The translations under genes were made by a program, and so were the position numbers. The notes below the pieces were generated by a model that had not been told where the DNA came from, did not search any database, and saw only the letters and a program-made list of their open reading frames with translations. DNA of 64,000 nt from assembly GCF_019175365.1 (NCBI RefSeq), contig NZ_CP059572.1, positions 6,324,001 through 6,388,000 on the forward strand. Reading direction: 5' to 3'. Each line of letters opens with the position of its first letter. The first letter of the stretch is position 1. This document shows, piece by piece, positions 16,092-23,613 of the stretch. Source of the DNA: Actinomadura graeca (GTDB lineage Bacteria > Actinomycetota > Actinomycetes > Streptosporangiales > Streptosporangiaceae).

Positions 16092-16798
16092 CCTCCGGGT
16101 CGTCGCCGGGGCTGCTCACGCCGCGATTCGCGGCCCTCGCGAACGCCGCCGCCCAGGCCGCGGCCCAGGCAGGGGCCCAGGCGGAGCCCGGCGCGGGGGA
16201 CGGCGAGGCCGCCGCGGGACCCGCCGAGTGGTGCGAGCTGTGCGCGGAGCCGCTGCCGGCCGTCCACCGGCACCTGCTCGACCTCACCAACGCGGAACTG
16301 GCGTGCGCGTGCCGCGCCTGCTCCCTGCTCTTCGACGACGCCCGGTTCGACGGCGCGGACGCACCGGGCGCGGACGCACCCGGACGGCACTACCGCCTCA
16401 TCCCGGACACGCGGCGCAGGCTCACCGGGTTCCGCCTCGACGGGACCCTCTGGGCGGGCCTCGGCGTCCCGGTCGAGCTCGCGTTCTTCACCCTGGACCG
16501 GGCGGGCGCCGTGACCGCACGCTACCCGGGCCCCGCCGGGGCGCTGCGCGCGGACGTCCACCCCCAGAGCTGGCGGCGGCTGGTGGACGCCAACCCGGTC
16601 CTCGCGGACCTGCGCCCGGACGTGGAGGCGCTGGTCGTCGACCGGGCGCGGGGCGCCGCCGGGCACTGGTTCCTGCCGCTCGACGACTGCTACCGGCTCA
16701 CCGCGCTGCTGCGGGAGCACTGGACGGGGTTCGGCGGCGGCGACGCCGTCTGGACCCGCATCGGAGGGTTCTTCGAGGAGATGGGGGGCGGACCATGA
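16088..16798 (+). CDS. Hydrogenase-locus protein with cysteine-pair motifs (DUF5947-like)
   Basis: A 236-residue protein with an alanine-rich N-terminus (20-45). The cysteine motif Cys49-x-x-Cys52 (WCELC) is followed by Cys73, Cys75 and Cys78 (CACRAC), a rubredoxin- or zinc-ribbon-like arrangement. A conserved-looking domain follows to the end (YRLIPDTRRRLTGF, HWFLPLDDCYRL). I associate it with DUF5947, found in actinobacterial hydrogenase operons, but from memory only. A small electron carrier or an assembly factor would both fit. ATGA overlaps at both ends. Confidence 0.7.
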   Translation: MTSGSSPGLLTPRFAALANAAAQAAAQAGAQAEPGAGDGEAAAGPAEWCELCAEPLPAVHRHLLDLTNAELACACRACSLLFDDARFDGADAPGADAPGRHYRLIPDTRRRLTGFRLDGTLWAGLGVPVELAFFTLDRAGAVTARYPGPAGALRADVHPQSWRRLVDANPVLADLRPDVEALVVDRARGAAGHWFLPLDDCYRLTALLREHWTGFGGGDAVWTRIGGFFEEMGGGP

Positions 16799-16998
16799 TC
16801 AAGGTCGGCAGGCCCGACGTGACGCCCGACAAGCCGTCGCACACGAGCGGCGTCCACGAGGGCAACAGCGAGGGCAACTACGGCAAGCAGGCGGGCCACC
16901 TGCCCGACGGGACCTCGACCGCGCGCCGGTCCACCGGCATCAACGCGGCCGACCGGGACCCGATCCTGCCCGGCATGCCGAACCTGTCCCCGCCATGA
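16795..16998 (+). CDS. Small hydrogenase-operon protein of unknown function
   Basis: A 67-residue hydrophilic protein with no cysteine or membrane segment. It is rich in Gly, Asn, Ser, Pro and Asp (SGVHEGNSEGNYGKQAGH) and probably largely disordered. Four-base overlaps at both ends put it within the coupled operon, and codon use is typical, which supports real coding. Function unknown; a small accessory peptide or linker for the hydrogenase complex is possible. Confidence 0.7.
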   Translation: MIKVGRPDVTPDKPSHTSGVHEGNSEGNYGKQAGHLPDGTSTARRSTGINAADRDPILPGMPNLSPP

Positions 16999-17696
16999 GC
17001 CCGACACCGGACCTGGCGCTGGACCTGCTCGGCATCGAGCCCGAGCGGTTCGCGGCGACGCCGACGCTGAACCTGCGGGTCGGGCTGCGGCGCGCGGACG
17101 GCGGGCCCGTCCAGTGCGTCCTGCTGACGACCGTGGTGAGCATCGCTGCGGCGCGGCGCGGCTACGAGGACGAGGACCAGGACCGGCTCGCCGGGGTCTT
17201 CGGCCCGCCGGAGCTGTGGGACCGGTCGCTGCACGGGCTGACCTGGGCGCGCATCACCGCGACCGTCCCGGCGTTCCGGGGCTCGACGGAGCTGACGCTC
17301 GGCCTGCCGTGCGGCCACGACATGCAGGTGGCGGCCGACCAGTACCTGAACGCGCTGCGGGACGGCGACGTGCCGATCGACCTGTCGTTCAGCGGGACGG
17401 TCTTCTACCCCGACGAGGCCGGGGCGCTGCGGACCGGGCAGATCTCCTGGCAGTACGAGGCGACGGGGGAGCTGCCGATCGGCCTGTGGCGCGACCTGAT
17501 GGACCGGTACTACGGCTCGGCGCGCTGGCTCCGCCTCGACGAGGACCGCTTCGACCGTCTCGCCGCCTACCGGGCGCGCCGGGCGCACCCGTCCTTCGAC
17601 GACGCGGTCGACGAGCTGCTGCTGTTGGCCGAGCCGCCGGGCGGCCTGTCGGCCGCGTCGGCGCAGGGGAGGGAGCGGCGCGGATGGACCCGGTGA
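16995..17696 (+). CDS. Hydrogenase-operon protein, DUF6084-like
   Basis: A 233-residue protein starting inside the preceding stop. It is beta-rich (LNLRVGLRRADGGPVQCV, ITATVPAFRGSTELTLGLPC) with conserved-looking SWQYEATGELPIGLWRDLMDRYYG. Single cysteines only, no signal peptide. I associate it with DUF6084 of actinobacterial hydrogenase clusters from memory. Biochemical role unknown. Confidence 0.7.
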   Translation: MSPTPDLALDLLGIEPERFAATPTLNLRVGLRRADGGPVQCVLLTTVVSIAAARRGYEDEDQDRLAGVFGPPELWDRSLHGLTWARITATVPAFRGSTELTLGLPCGHDMQVAADQYLNALRDGDVPIDLSFSGTVFYPDEAGALRTGQISWQYEATGELPIGLWRDLMDRYYGSARWLRLDEDRFDRLAAYRARRAHPSFDDAVDELLLLAEPPGGLSAASAQGRERRGWTR

Positions 17697-18700
17697 GGAC
17701 GATCGCGGACACCGTCCTGTACGAGGGGTACCTGCTGTGGCCCTACCGGCGCTCGGCGCTGAAGAACCGGCGCCGCTGGACGATCGGCGGCGTCTACCCG
17801 CGCGCCTACGCCGAGCGGGAGGGCGACCGCTGGACGGTGTCGTCCGAGGTCCTGCTGGAGACCGCCCCCGGCGCCGACGTCGAGGTCACGCTGCGGTTCC
17901 TGCACGCCGTCCGGCGGCAGGCCATGAGCGGGGACGCCCCGGTGGACGAGGTCGCCGTCGGCGGCGAGACGTACACGACCTGGCAGGAGGCGCGCGAGCG
18001 GGAGATCACCAGCGGCCGCCTGCGGGTGGCGCGGCTGCTGCGCTCGCCCGTCCGCGTCCCGGTCGCGGTGGCGGCGGGCGCCGAGGAGGAGCCGATCGGC
18101 CCGCCCGGCGCCTCCGACGCCTGGTTCGTCCGGATGTGGGAGCGCCTGGACGGGATGATGGAGGTCTCGGCGGCCGAGGTCGCCCCGGGCGTCGTGCGGC
18201 TGCGCGCCGAGGTGGTCAACACGGCCGCCCTCGGCACGGAAACGATGGGCGGCGGCGCGGACGGCGGCCGCCGCGACGAGGCCGTGGACGCCGGGATGCT
18301 GTGCGCCCACCTCGTGGCCTCGACCACGGCGGGCGCGTTCGCGTCGTCCACCGACCCGCCCGGGCGGCTGGCCGCCGCGGCGGCGACGTGCCGCAACGAG
18401 GGGCTGTGGCCGGTGCTGGTGGGCGAGCCGGGCAGCCGCCACACCGTGCTCGCCGCGCCGATCGTCCTGTACGACTGGCCGCGGGTGTCGCCGGAGAGCC
18501 CCGGCGACCTGTTCGACGGCAGCGAGATCGACCGGCTGCTGATCGCGAGCGTGCTCGGCCTGGCCGAGGACGAGCGGCGGGAGATGGCGTCGACGGACCC
18601 GCGCGCGAAGGAGATCCTCGACCGCTGCGCCGCGCTCACCTCCGACGAGCTGCTGGCGCTGCACGGCACCATGCGCGACCCGCGGACGGACGCCTGGTGA
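17684..18700 (+). CDS. Hydrogenase-operon protein of unknown function
   Basis: A 338-residue protein beginning 13 bases before the preceding stop. The N-terminus (DTVLYEGYLLWPYRRSALKNRRRW) and the mid-protein TTAGAFASSTDPP and PVLVGEPGSRHTVLAAPIVLYDWPRVSPESPGDLFD stretches are the most structured-looking parts. The C-terminus ends LTSDELLALHGTMRDPR. No cofactor motif or membrane segment is seen. It belongs to the block of uncharacterised genes between hhyL and the protease that recurs in group 1h loci. Function unknown. Confidence 0.72.
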   Translation: MDPVRTIADTVLYEGYLLWPYRRSALKNRRRWTIGGVYPRAYAEREGDRWTVSSEVLLETAPGADVEVTLRFLHAVRRQAMSGDAPVDEVAVGGETYTTWQEAREREITSGRLRVARLLRSPVRVPVAVAAGAEEEPIGPPGASDAWFVRMWERLDGMMEVSAAEVAPGVVRLRAEVVNTAALGTETMGGGADGGRRDEAVDAGMLCAHLVASTTAGAFASSTDPPGRLAAAAATCRNEGLWPVLVGEPGSRHTVLAAPIVLYDWPRVSPESPGDLFDGSEIDRLLIASVLGLAEDERREMASTDPRAKEILDRCAALTSDELLALHGTMRDPRTDAW

Positions 18701-19527
18701 CCGGGCCGCTCCCGGACGGCCGGGAACGAGCCGCCCCGGACGGGCGCGCGATCGTGGGCGGGCACGCGATGGAGGCGGGCAGCCGCGTCCGGCTCCGCCC
18801 GCGCGGCGGCGCCGACGTGTTCGGCCTCGCGCTGGCCGGGCGGTCCGCGACCGTCGAGCGGGTCGAGGAGGACATGGAGGGCGGGCTGCACCTGGTGGTC
18901 GCCGTCGACGACGACCCGGGCCGCGACCTCGGCGCCCGCAACCAGCTGGGCCACCGGTTCTTCGTCCGGCCGGACGAGGTGGAGCCGCTGCCCGGGGACG
19001 CCCCGGCGCGGCGGGTGCTCGTCGCGGGCATCGGGAACGTCTTCCACGGCGACGACGGCTTCGGCGTGGAGGTCGCCCGGAGGCTGCTGGAGCGGCCGGT
19101 GCCGCCGGGCGTCGACGTCGTCGACTTCGGCATCCGCGGCATCGACCTGATGTACGCGCTCCAGGACGGCTACGGCACGGCGGTCCTCGTGGACGCGGCG
19201 GCGCGCGGGCACGCGCCGGGCACCGTGTCGCTCGTCGAGCCCGGTCCCGGCGGCCTCGACGGCGTGGCCGTGGACGGGCACGGGCTGGACCCGGCGCGGG
19301 TCCTGCGGCTCGCCGCCGCCGGTGGCGGGCCGATGCCCCCGCGGGTGCTGCTCGTGGCCTGCGAACCGTCCGGCCCGGTCACCGAGGACACCTGGGAGAT
19401 GGAGCTCAGCGCACCGGTCGCCGCGGCGGTGGACGAGGCCGTCGCGCTGGTCGGGCGGCTGCTGGCGGAGGAAGCCGACAGGGCCGGAAGGCCCGGAGGG
19501 CACGAAGGAAAGGAGGCGGACACATGA
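18697..19527 (+). CDS. Hydrogenase maturation protease with N-terminal extension
   Basis: A 276-residue protein. Residues about 105-255 are the HyaD/HybD-type endopeptidase: GIGNVFHGDDGFG near the start, VVDFGIRGIDLMYAL with a metal-binding acidic residue, and VDGHGLDP in place of the usual C-terminal His motif. It should cut hhyL after His568 once nickel is in. The first ~100 residues form an extra domain (SRVRLRPRGGADVFGLALAGR, DEVEPL) not found in E. coli HybD. The GTG at 18697 overlaps the upstream stop; an internal ATG near 18769 would drop 24 residues but keep the extension. Confidence 0.9.
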   Translation: MTGPLPDGRERAAPDGRAIVGGHAMEAGSRVRLRPRGGADVFGLALAGRSATVERVEEDMEGGLHLVVAVDDDPGRDLGARNQLGHRFFVRPDEVEPLPGDAPARRVLVAGIGNVFHGDDGFGVEVARRLLERPVPPGVDVVDFGIRGIDLMYALQDGYGTAVLVDAAARGHAPGTVSLVEPGPGGLDGVAVDGHGLDPARVLRLAAAGGGPMPPRVLLVACEPSGPVTEDTWEMELSAPVAAAVDEAVALVGRLLAEEADRAGRPGGHEGKEADT

Positions 19528-19655
19528 GGAAGGGCATCCGCACGCGGCCCGGCATCGTCCGGGCCATGACCGCGCTGCTGCTGGTCCTGGCGGTCGTCGT
19601 GGTGGTCAAGGAACTGCCGGCGCTGCGCCGGTACATCAAGTCCGAGAGCATGTGA
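19524..19655 (+). CDS. 43-residue single-pass membrane peptide
   Basis: An ATG overlapping the protease stop (ATGA) opens a 43-codon frame ending at TGA 19653-19655. GGAAAGGAGG lies 8 bases upstream. The peptide has a basic N-terminus (MRKGIRTRPG), one hydrophobic segment about residues 15-28 and a basic/acidic tail (LRRYIKSESM). Size, overlap and near-total G/C wobble support a real gene. It resembles small actinobacterial membrane peptides I associate with DUF6893. It could tether the soluble hydrogenase or its maturation machinery to the membrane; this is inference. Confidence 0.65.
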   Translation: MRKGIRTRPGIVRAMTALLLVLAVVVVVKELPALRRYIKSESM

Positions 19656-19658
19656 GGG

Positions 19659-20276
19659 ATGGCGCCGGTCAGGGAGAAGGTCACGCCCGCCGGGGTGTTC
19701 GGGCGCCGCACGGGCCCCGGCGAGGCGCTCGCCGGGGACGCCGCGGCCATCGCCGCCGCCTGCCACGCCATGGCGGAGCGGTTCCATCGCGGAGGGCGGC
19801 TGTTCACCTTCGGCAACGGCGGTGCCGCCACCGACGCCCAGCACGTGGCGGTCGAGTTCGTCCACCCGGTGATCGTGGGGAAGCGGGCGCTGCCCGCGCT
19901 GTCGCTCACCGGCGACGTCGCCACGCTCACGGGCGTCGGCGCGTCCGCCGGGTTCGCCGAGGTGTTCGCGCACCAGCTGCGCTGCTTCGGCGGCCCGGAC
20001 GACATCGCCCTCGGCATCACGCCGGACGGCCGCTGCGGCAACGTCCTGCGCGGGCTCGGCGGCGCGCGGGCGCTCGGCATGCTCACCGTCGCGCTGGCGG
20101 GCGGCGACGGCGGGCCGCTCGCCGGGGGCGAGGTCGTCGACCACCTGGTGGTGGTCCCGTCCGGGGACCCGCGGGTGGTCAAGGAGGTGCACGTCACCGC
20201 CTACCACCTGCTGTGGGAAGTGGTGCACGTGTTCCTGGAGCGGCCGGACGTCCTCGCGGGGGAGGCCCGGCCATGA
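19659..20276 (+). CDS. SIS-domain (GmhA-like) protein, copy 1
   Basis: A 205-residue SIS domain close to sedoheptulose-7-phosphate isomerase GmhA: GNGGAATDAQHVAVEF at 52-67. Glu66 and His178 align with the catalytic Glu65 and His180 of E. coli GmhA. The phosphate-binding STSG loop is changed to TPDG (121-124). GmhA-like genes are known in actinobacterial hydrogenase loci, but their reaction there is not established. It starts 3 bases after the membrane peptide and overlaps the HypC-like gene. Confidence 0.85.
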   Translation: MAPVREKVTPAGVFGRRTGPGEALAGDAAAIAAACHAMAERFHRGGRLFTFGNGGAATDAQHVAVEFVHPVIVGKRALPALSLTGDVATLTGVGASAGFAEVFAHQLRCFGGPDDIALGITPDGRCGNVLRGLGGARALGMLTVALAGGDGGPLAGGEVVDHLVVVPSGDPRVVKEVHVTAYHLLWEVVHVFLERPDVLAGEARP

Positions 20277-20476
20277 CCGGATGCGAGGACGGCCACTGCG
20301 TCACGTGCGCGGACGAGGCCGTCGCCGTCCGGATCGTCCGGCTCATGGACGGCGGGCTCGCCGACGTCGACGCCGGTGACGGGCGGATCGAGCGGGTCAG
20401 CGTCGCGCTGGTGGAGGCGGCGGAGGGCGACACCGTCCTCGTCCACGCCAAGGAGGCGATCGGGGTCATGACATGA
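20273..20476 (+). CDS. HypC/HupF-like protein with Cys-rich N-terminus
   Basis: A 67-residue protein. The body (ADVDAGDGRIERVSVALVE..EGDTVLVHAKEAI) matches the HypC beta-barrel, but the canonical MCLAIP start is absent. In its place is CEDGHCVTC (Cys4, Cys9, Cys12). HypC holds the Fe(CN)2CO unit with HypD through Cys2, so this copy must bind differently or serve another client. It overlaps both SIS genes and precedes a canonical hypC by about 0.7 kb. Confidence 0.8.
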   Translation: MTGCEDGHCVTCADEAVAVRIVRLMDGGLADVDAGDGRIERVSVALVEAAEGDTVLVHAKEAIGVMT

Positions 20477-21153
20477 CCGGGATGAAGCAGCTCTATCCGT
20501 TCCTGGACACCGGCGGGCCAGGCGGCGACGGTGGCGGGCCGGGCGGCGGGCCCGCGGGCGCGGGGCTGGACGCGGTGCTGGCGGACGTCCGGCGCTCGAC
20601 CGCCGAGAAGGCCCGCGAGATCGTCGCGCTGCGCGCGACCGTCCTCGACCGGTGCGGCGACGACCTCACGGCCTGCGCCGCGCGGATGGCGGAGGCGTTC
20701 CGCTCCGGCGGGCGGCTGTTCACCTTCGGCAACGGCGGCAGCTCCACCGACGCGCAGGACGTCGCCGCGCTGTTCGTCAACCCGGGCCCGCCCGCCCGGC
20801 CGCTGCCCGCGCTGGCGCTCACCACCGACGCCGCCGTGCTCACCGCGCTGTCCAACGACGTCGGGTTCGAGGTGGTGTTCGCCCGGCAGCTCGCCGCGTT
20901 CGGCCGCCGGGGCGACATCGCGCTCGCCCTGTCCACCAGCGGCGACTCCGGCAACCTGCTGGCCGCCCTGCGCGAGGCCGGGCGGCGCGGCATGGTGACG
21001 GTCGGCCTCGCCGGGGACGGCGGGGGCCAGATGGCCGGGACGCCGGGCCTGGACCACCTGTTCGTCGTCCCGTCCACCTCGGTGCACCGCATCCAGGAGG
21101 CGCAGACGACGATCTACCACGCGCTGTGGGAGCTCACCCAGGAGGCCCTCTGA
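20473..21153 (+). CDS. SIS-domain (GmhA-like) protein, copy 2
   Basis: A 226-residue SIS protein with a Gly-rich N-terminal linker (13-31). It keeps GNGGSSTDAQ (86-95) and the phosphate loop STSG (154-157). The catalytic Glu of GmhA is Leu100 and the catalytic His is Gln211 (RIQEAQTT). By these criteria it lacks isomerase chemistry alone, whereas copy 1 keeps the chemistry but lost the phosphate loop. GmhA active sites lie at subunit interfaces, so the pair may form a mixed oligomer. Stop/start junction TGATG with hypC. Confidence 0.85.
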   Translation: MTGMKQLYPFLDTGGPGGDGGGPGGGPAGAGLDAVLADVRRSTAEKAREIVALRATVLDRCGDDLTACAARMAEAFRSGGRLFTFGNGGSSTDAQDVAALFVNPGPPARPLPALALTTDAAVLTALSNDVGFEVVFARQLAAFGRRGDIALALSTSGDSGNLLAALREAGRRGMVTVGLAGDGGGQMAGTPGLDHLFVVPSTSVHRIQEAQTTIYHALWELTQEAL

Positions 21154-21422
21154 TGTGCCTGGCGATCCCCGGGGAGATCGTGGAGGTCGCGCCGGACCGT
21201 CCGCTCGCGACGGTCGACATCGGCGGCGTCCGCCGCGCCGTCGACACCGGCCTGCTCGACGGCCCGCCGCTCGCGGCGGGGGACTGGGTCCTCATCCACG
21301 TCGGCTTCGCCCTGTCCCGCATCGACGAGGACGAGGCGCGCGCCACGCTCGCGCTGCTGGAGGGCCTCGGCGACGCCTACGACGACGAGATCGACGCGTT
21401 CCGCGAATCGAGGATCGGCTGA
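21153..21422 (+). CDS. hypC: Hydrogenase assembly chaperone HypC
   Basis: An 89-residue canonical HypC beginning MCLAIPGEIVEV; Cys2 binds the iron delivered with HypD. GDWVLIHVGFALSRIDEDEA is the typical core and helix. It escorts the Fe(CN)2CO group to the hydrogenase large subunit. One-base overlaps with SIS copy 2 and hypD. Confidence 0.96.
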   Translation: MCLAIPGEIVEVAPDRPLATVDIGGVRRAVDTGLLDGPPLAAGDWVLIHVGFALSRIDEDEARATLALLEGLGDAYDDEIDAFRESRIG

Positions 21423-22540
21423 TGCGCCATGTCGACGAGTACAGGGACGCCGCCAAGGCGCGGTCCCTCGCGGCCTCCATCGCCGCCCTGTGCGAGCCCG
21501 GCCGCCGGTACACGTTCATGGAGGTGTGCGGCGGCCACACCCACACCATCTACAAGCACGGCATCGAGGACTACCTGCCGGAGGCGGTCTCGCTCGTCCA
21601 CGGGCCGGGCTGCCCGGTGTGCGTGATCCCGATGGGACGGGTGGACGACGCGATCGACATCGCCTCCCGCCCGGATGTGATCATGACGACGTTCGGGGAC
21701 ATGATGCGGGTCCCGGGCGGGCGCGGCTCCTTCCTCGACGCCAAGGCCGCGGGCGCCGACATCCGGATGGTCTACTCGCCGCTGGACGCCCTCGGGATCG
21801 CCGAGCGGAACCCGTCCCGGCGCGTCGTGTTCATGGGCATCGGGTTCGAGACGACCGCGCCGTCCACCGCGATGACCGTGCTGCGCGCCGCGTCCGCCGG
21901 GGTCGCGAACTTCTCGGTGTTCTGCAACCACGTGACGATCCTCCCGGCGATCAAGGCCATCCTCGACTCGCCCGACCTGCGGCTGGACGGCTTCATCGGC
22001 CCCGGTCACGTCTCGGCCGTCATCGGCTGCCGCCCCTACGGGTTCATCACCCGCGACTACGGCAAGCCCCTGGTCGTCGCCGGATTCGAGCCCCTGGACA
22101 TCCTCCAGTCGATCCACATGCTGCTGACCCAGCTCGCCGAGGGACGCTGCGAGGTCGAGAACCAGTACGGGCGGGTCGTGCCCTGGGACGGCAACGCCAA
22201 GGCGCTCCAGGCCATCAACCGGACGATGGAGCCCCGCCCCTACTTCGAATGGCGCGGGCTCGGCTTCATCTCCCATTCCGCGCTCCGCATGAAGGACGCC
22301 TCCTTCGACGCCGAGCGCCTTTTCGACATCCCCGGAAGCCGCGTAGCCGACCCGAGGTCCTGCCAATGCGGCGAGGTGCTCAAGGGCGTCCTGAAGCCCT
22401 ACGAATGCAAGGTCTTCGGAACCGCCTGCACACCCGAGACGCCCATCGGCACCTGCATGGTGTCCTCCGAGGGCGCCTGCGCCGCCTATTACAACTTCGG
22501 CCGCTTCACCCGTGAACGCGTCAAGGAGGCGACCCGGTGA
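21422..22540 (+). CDS. hypD: Hydrogenase Fe-(CN)2CO assembly protein HypD
   Basis: A 372-residue HypD. Cys36 is in EVCGGHTH, and Cys64/Cys67 in GPGCPVC form the iron and redox site. The [4Fe-4S] cysteines lie in the C-terminal SCQCGEV, CKVFGTACTPE and GTCMVSSEGAC segments. It is the scaffold on which HypC and HypE build the diatomic ligands. Start overlaps the hypC stop by one base; its stop overlaps the hypE GTG. Confidence 0.97.
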   Translation: MRHVDEYRDAAKARSLAASIAALCEPGRRYTFMEVCGGHTHTIYKHGIEDYLPEAVSLVHGPGCPVCVIPMGRVDDAIDIASRPDVIMTTFGDMMRVPGGRGSFLDAKAAGADIRMVYSPLDALGIAERNPSRRVVFMGIGFETTAPSTAMTVLRAASAGVANFSVFCNHVTILPAIKAILDSPDLRLDGFIGPGHVSAVIGCRPYGFITRDYGKPLVVAGFEPLDILQSIHMLLTQLAEGRCEVENQYGRVVPWDGNAKALQAINRTMEPRPYFEWRGLGFISHSALRMKDASFDAERLFDIPGSRVADPRSCQCGEVLKGVLKPYECKVFGTACTPETPIGTCMVSSEGACAAYYNFGRFTRERVKEATR

Positions 22541-23613
22541 AAGTCCGCGAAGAACAGGTCCTCGACCGCATCGAGCGGGCCCGCGCCGCCCGGCCGCGGC
22601 TGCGCGAGGACCGCGTGACCCTCGCCCACGGCGCCGGCGGCAAGGCGACGCGCACGCTGGTGGAGGCGGTGTTCCGCGAGGCGTTCGGCAATCCCCTCCT
22701 GGATCGCCTGGACGATTCGGCGGTCTTCCCGGTGGACGGTGCCGCCGGCCCCGCCCTCGCCTTCACCACCGACGCCTCCGTCGTCTCGCCGCTGTTCTTC
22801 CCGGGCGGCGACATCGGGGACCTGGCCGTCAACGGCACCGTCAACGACCTCGCCGTCGCCGGCGCGACGCCGCTGCACCTGTCGGCGGCCTTCATCCTCG
22901 AAGAGGGCTTCCCCGTCGCCGACCTGCGCCGCATCACCGCGTCCATGCGGCGCGCCGCCGGGGAGGCGGGCGTCGGGATCGTCGCGGGCGACACCAAGGT
23001 CGTCGAGCGGGGCAAGGCCGATGGCTGCTACATCACCACCTCGGGCGTCGGCGTGGTGGAGTCCGCGCCGTCCGGTGAGGTGCTGCCCGGGGACTCCGTC
23101 CTGGTCACCGGCCCGATCGGCGAGCACGGCGTCACCGTGATGCTGGCCCGCGGCGATCTCGGCATCGAGGCCGGCGTCGCCTCCGACACCGCGCCGCTCA
23201 ACGGCCTGATCGCCGATCTCCGTGCCGCCTGCCCCGGTGCCGTGCGCCGGATGCGCGACGCCACGCGGGGCGGCGTCGCCACCGTGCTCAACGAGCTGGC
23301 CGTGGACGCGGGCGTGGCGGTGGCCCTCGACGAGGACGCCGTGCCGGTGGGACCCGCCGTCCGGGGCGCCTGCGAGCTGCTCGGCCTGGACCCGCTGTAC
23401 GTCGCCTGCGAGGGCCGCGCCGTGATCGTCGTGTCGGGGGAGGCCGAGGCCGCCGCCCTGGCCGCGCTCCGCGCCCACCCCCTCGGAGCGGGCGCCGCCG
23501 TGATCGGCCGCGTCGAGGAGGAACCGCCAGGGCTCGTCCTGCTGAAGACGTCGTTCGGCGGCACCCGCGTCGTGGACGTCCTGGTGGGCGACCCCCTTCC
23601 CCGCATCTGCTGA
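22537..23613 (+). CDS. hypE: Carbamoyl dehydratase HypE
   Basis: A 358-residue PurM-like ATPase. GAGGKATRTL near residues 32-41, DIGDLAVNGTVNDLAVAGA in the ATP site, and the C-terminal PRIC with Cys358, which receives a carbamoyl group from HypF and is dehydrated to thiocyanate. HypF is not encoded in this window, so it must lie elsewhere. The GTG start at 22537 overlaps the hypD stop. It is the last gene of the operon. Confidence 0.97.
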   Translation: MKVREEQVLDRIERARAARPRLREDRVTLAHGAGGKATRTLVEAVFREAFGNPLLDRLDDSAVFPVDGAAGPALAFTTDASVVSPLFFPGGDIGDLAVNGTVNDLAVAGATPLHLSAAFILEEGFPVADLRRITASMRRAAGEAGVGIVAGDTKVVERGKADGCYITTSGVGVVESAPSGEVLPGDSVLVTGPIGEHGVTVMLARGDLGIEAGVASDTAPLNGLIADLRAACPGAVRRMRDATRGGVATVLNELAVDAGVAVALDEDAVPVGPAVRGACELLGLDPLYVACEGRAVIVVSGEAEAAALAALRAHPLGAGAAVIGRVEEEPPGLVLLKTSFGGTRVVDVLVGDPLPRIC

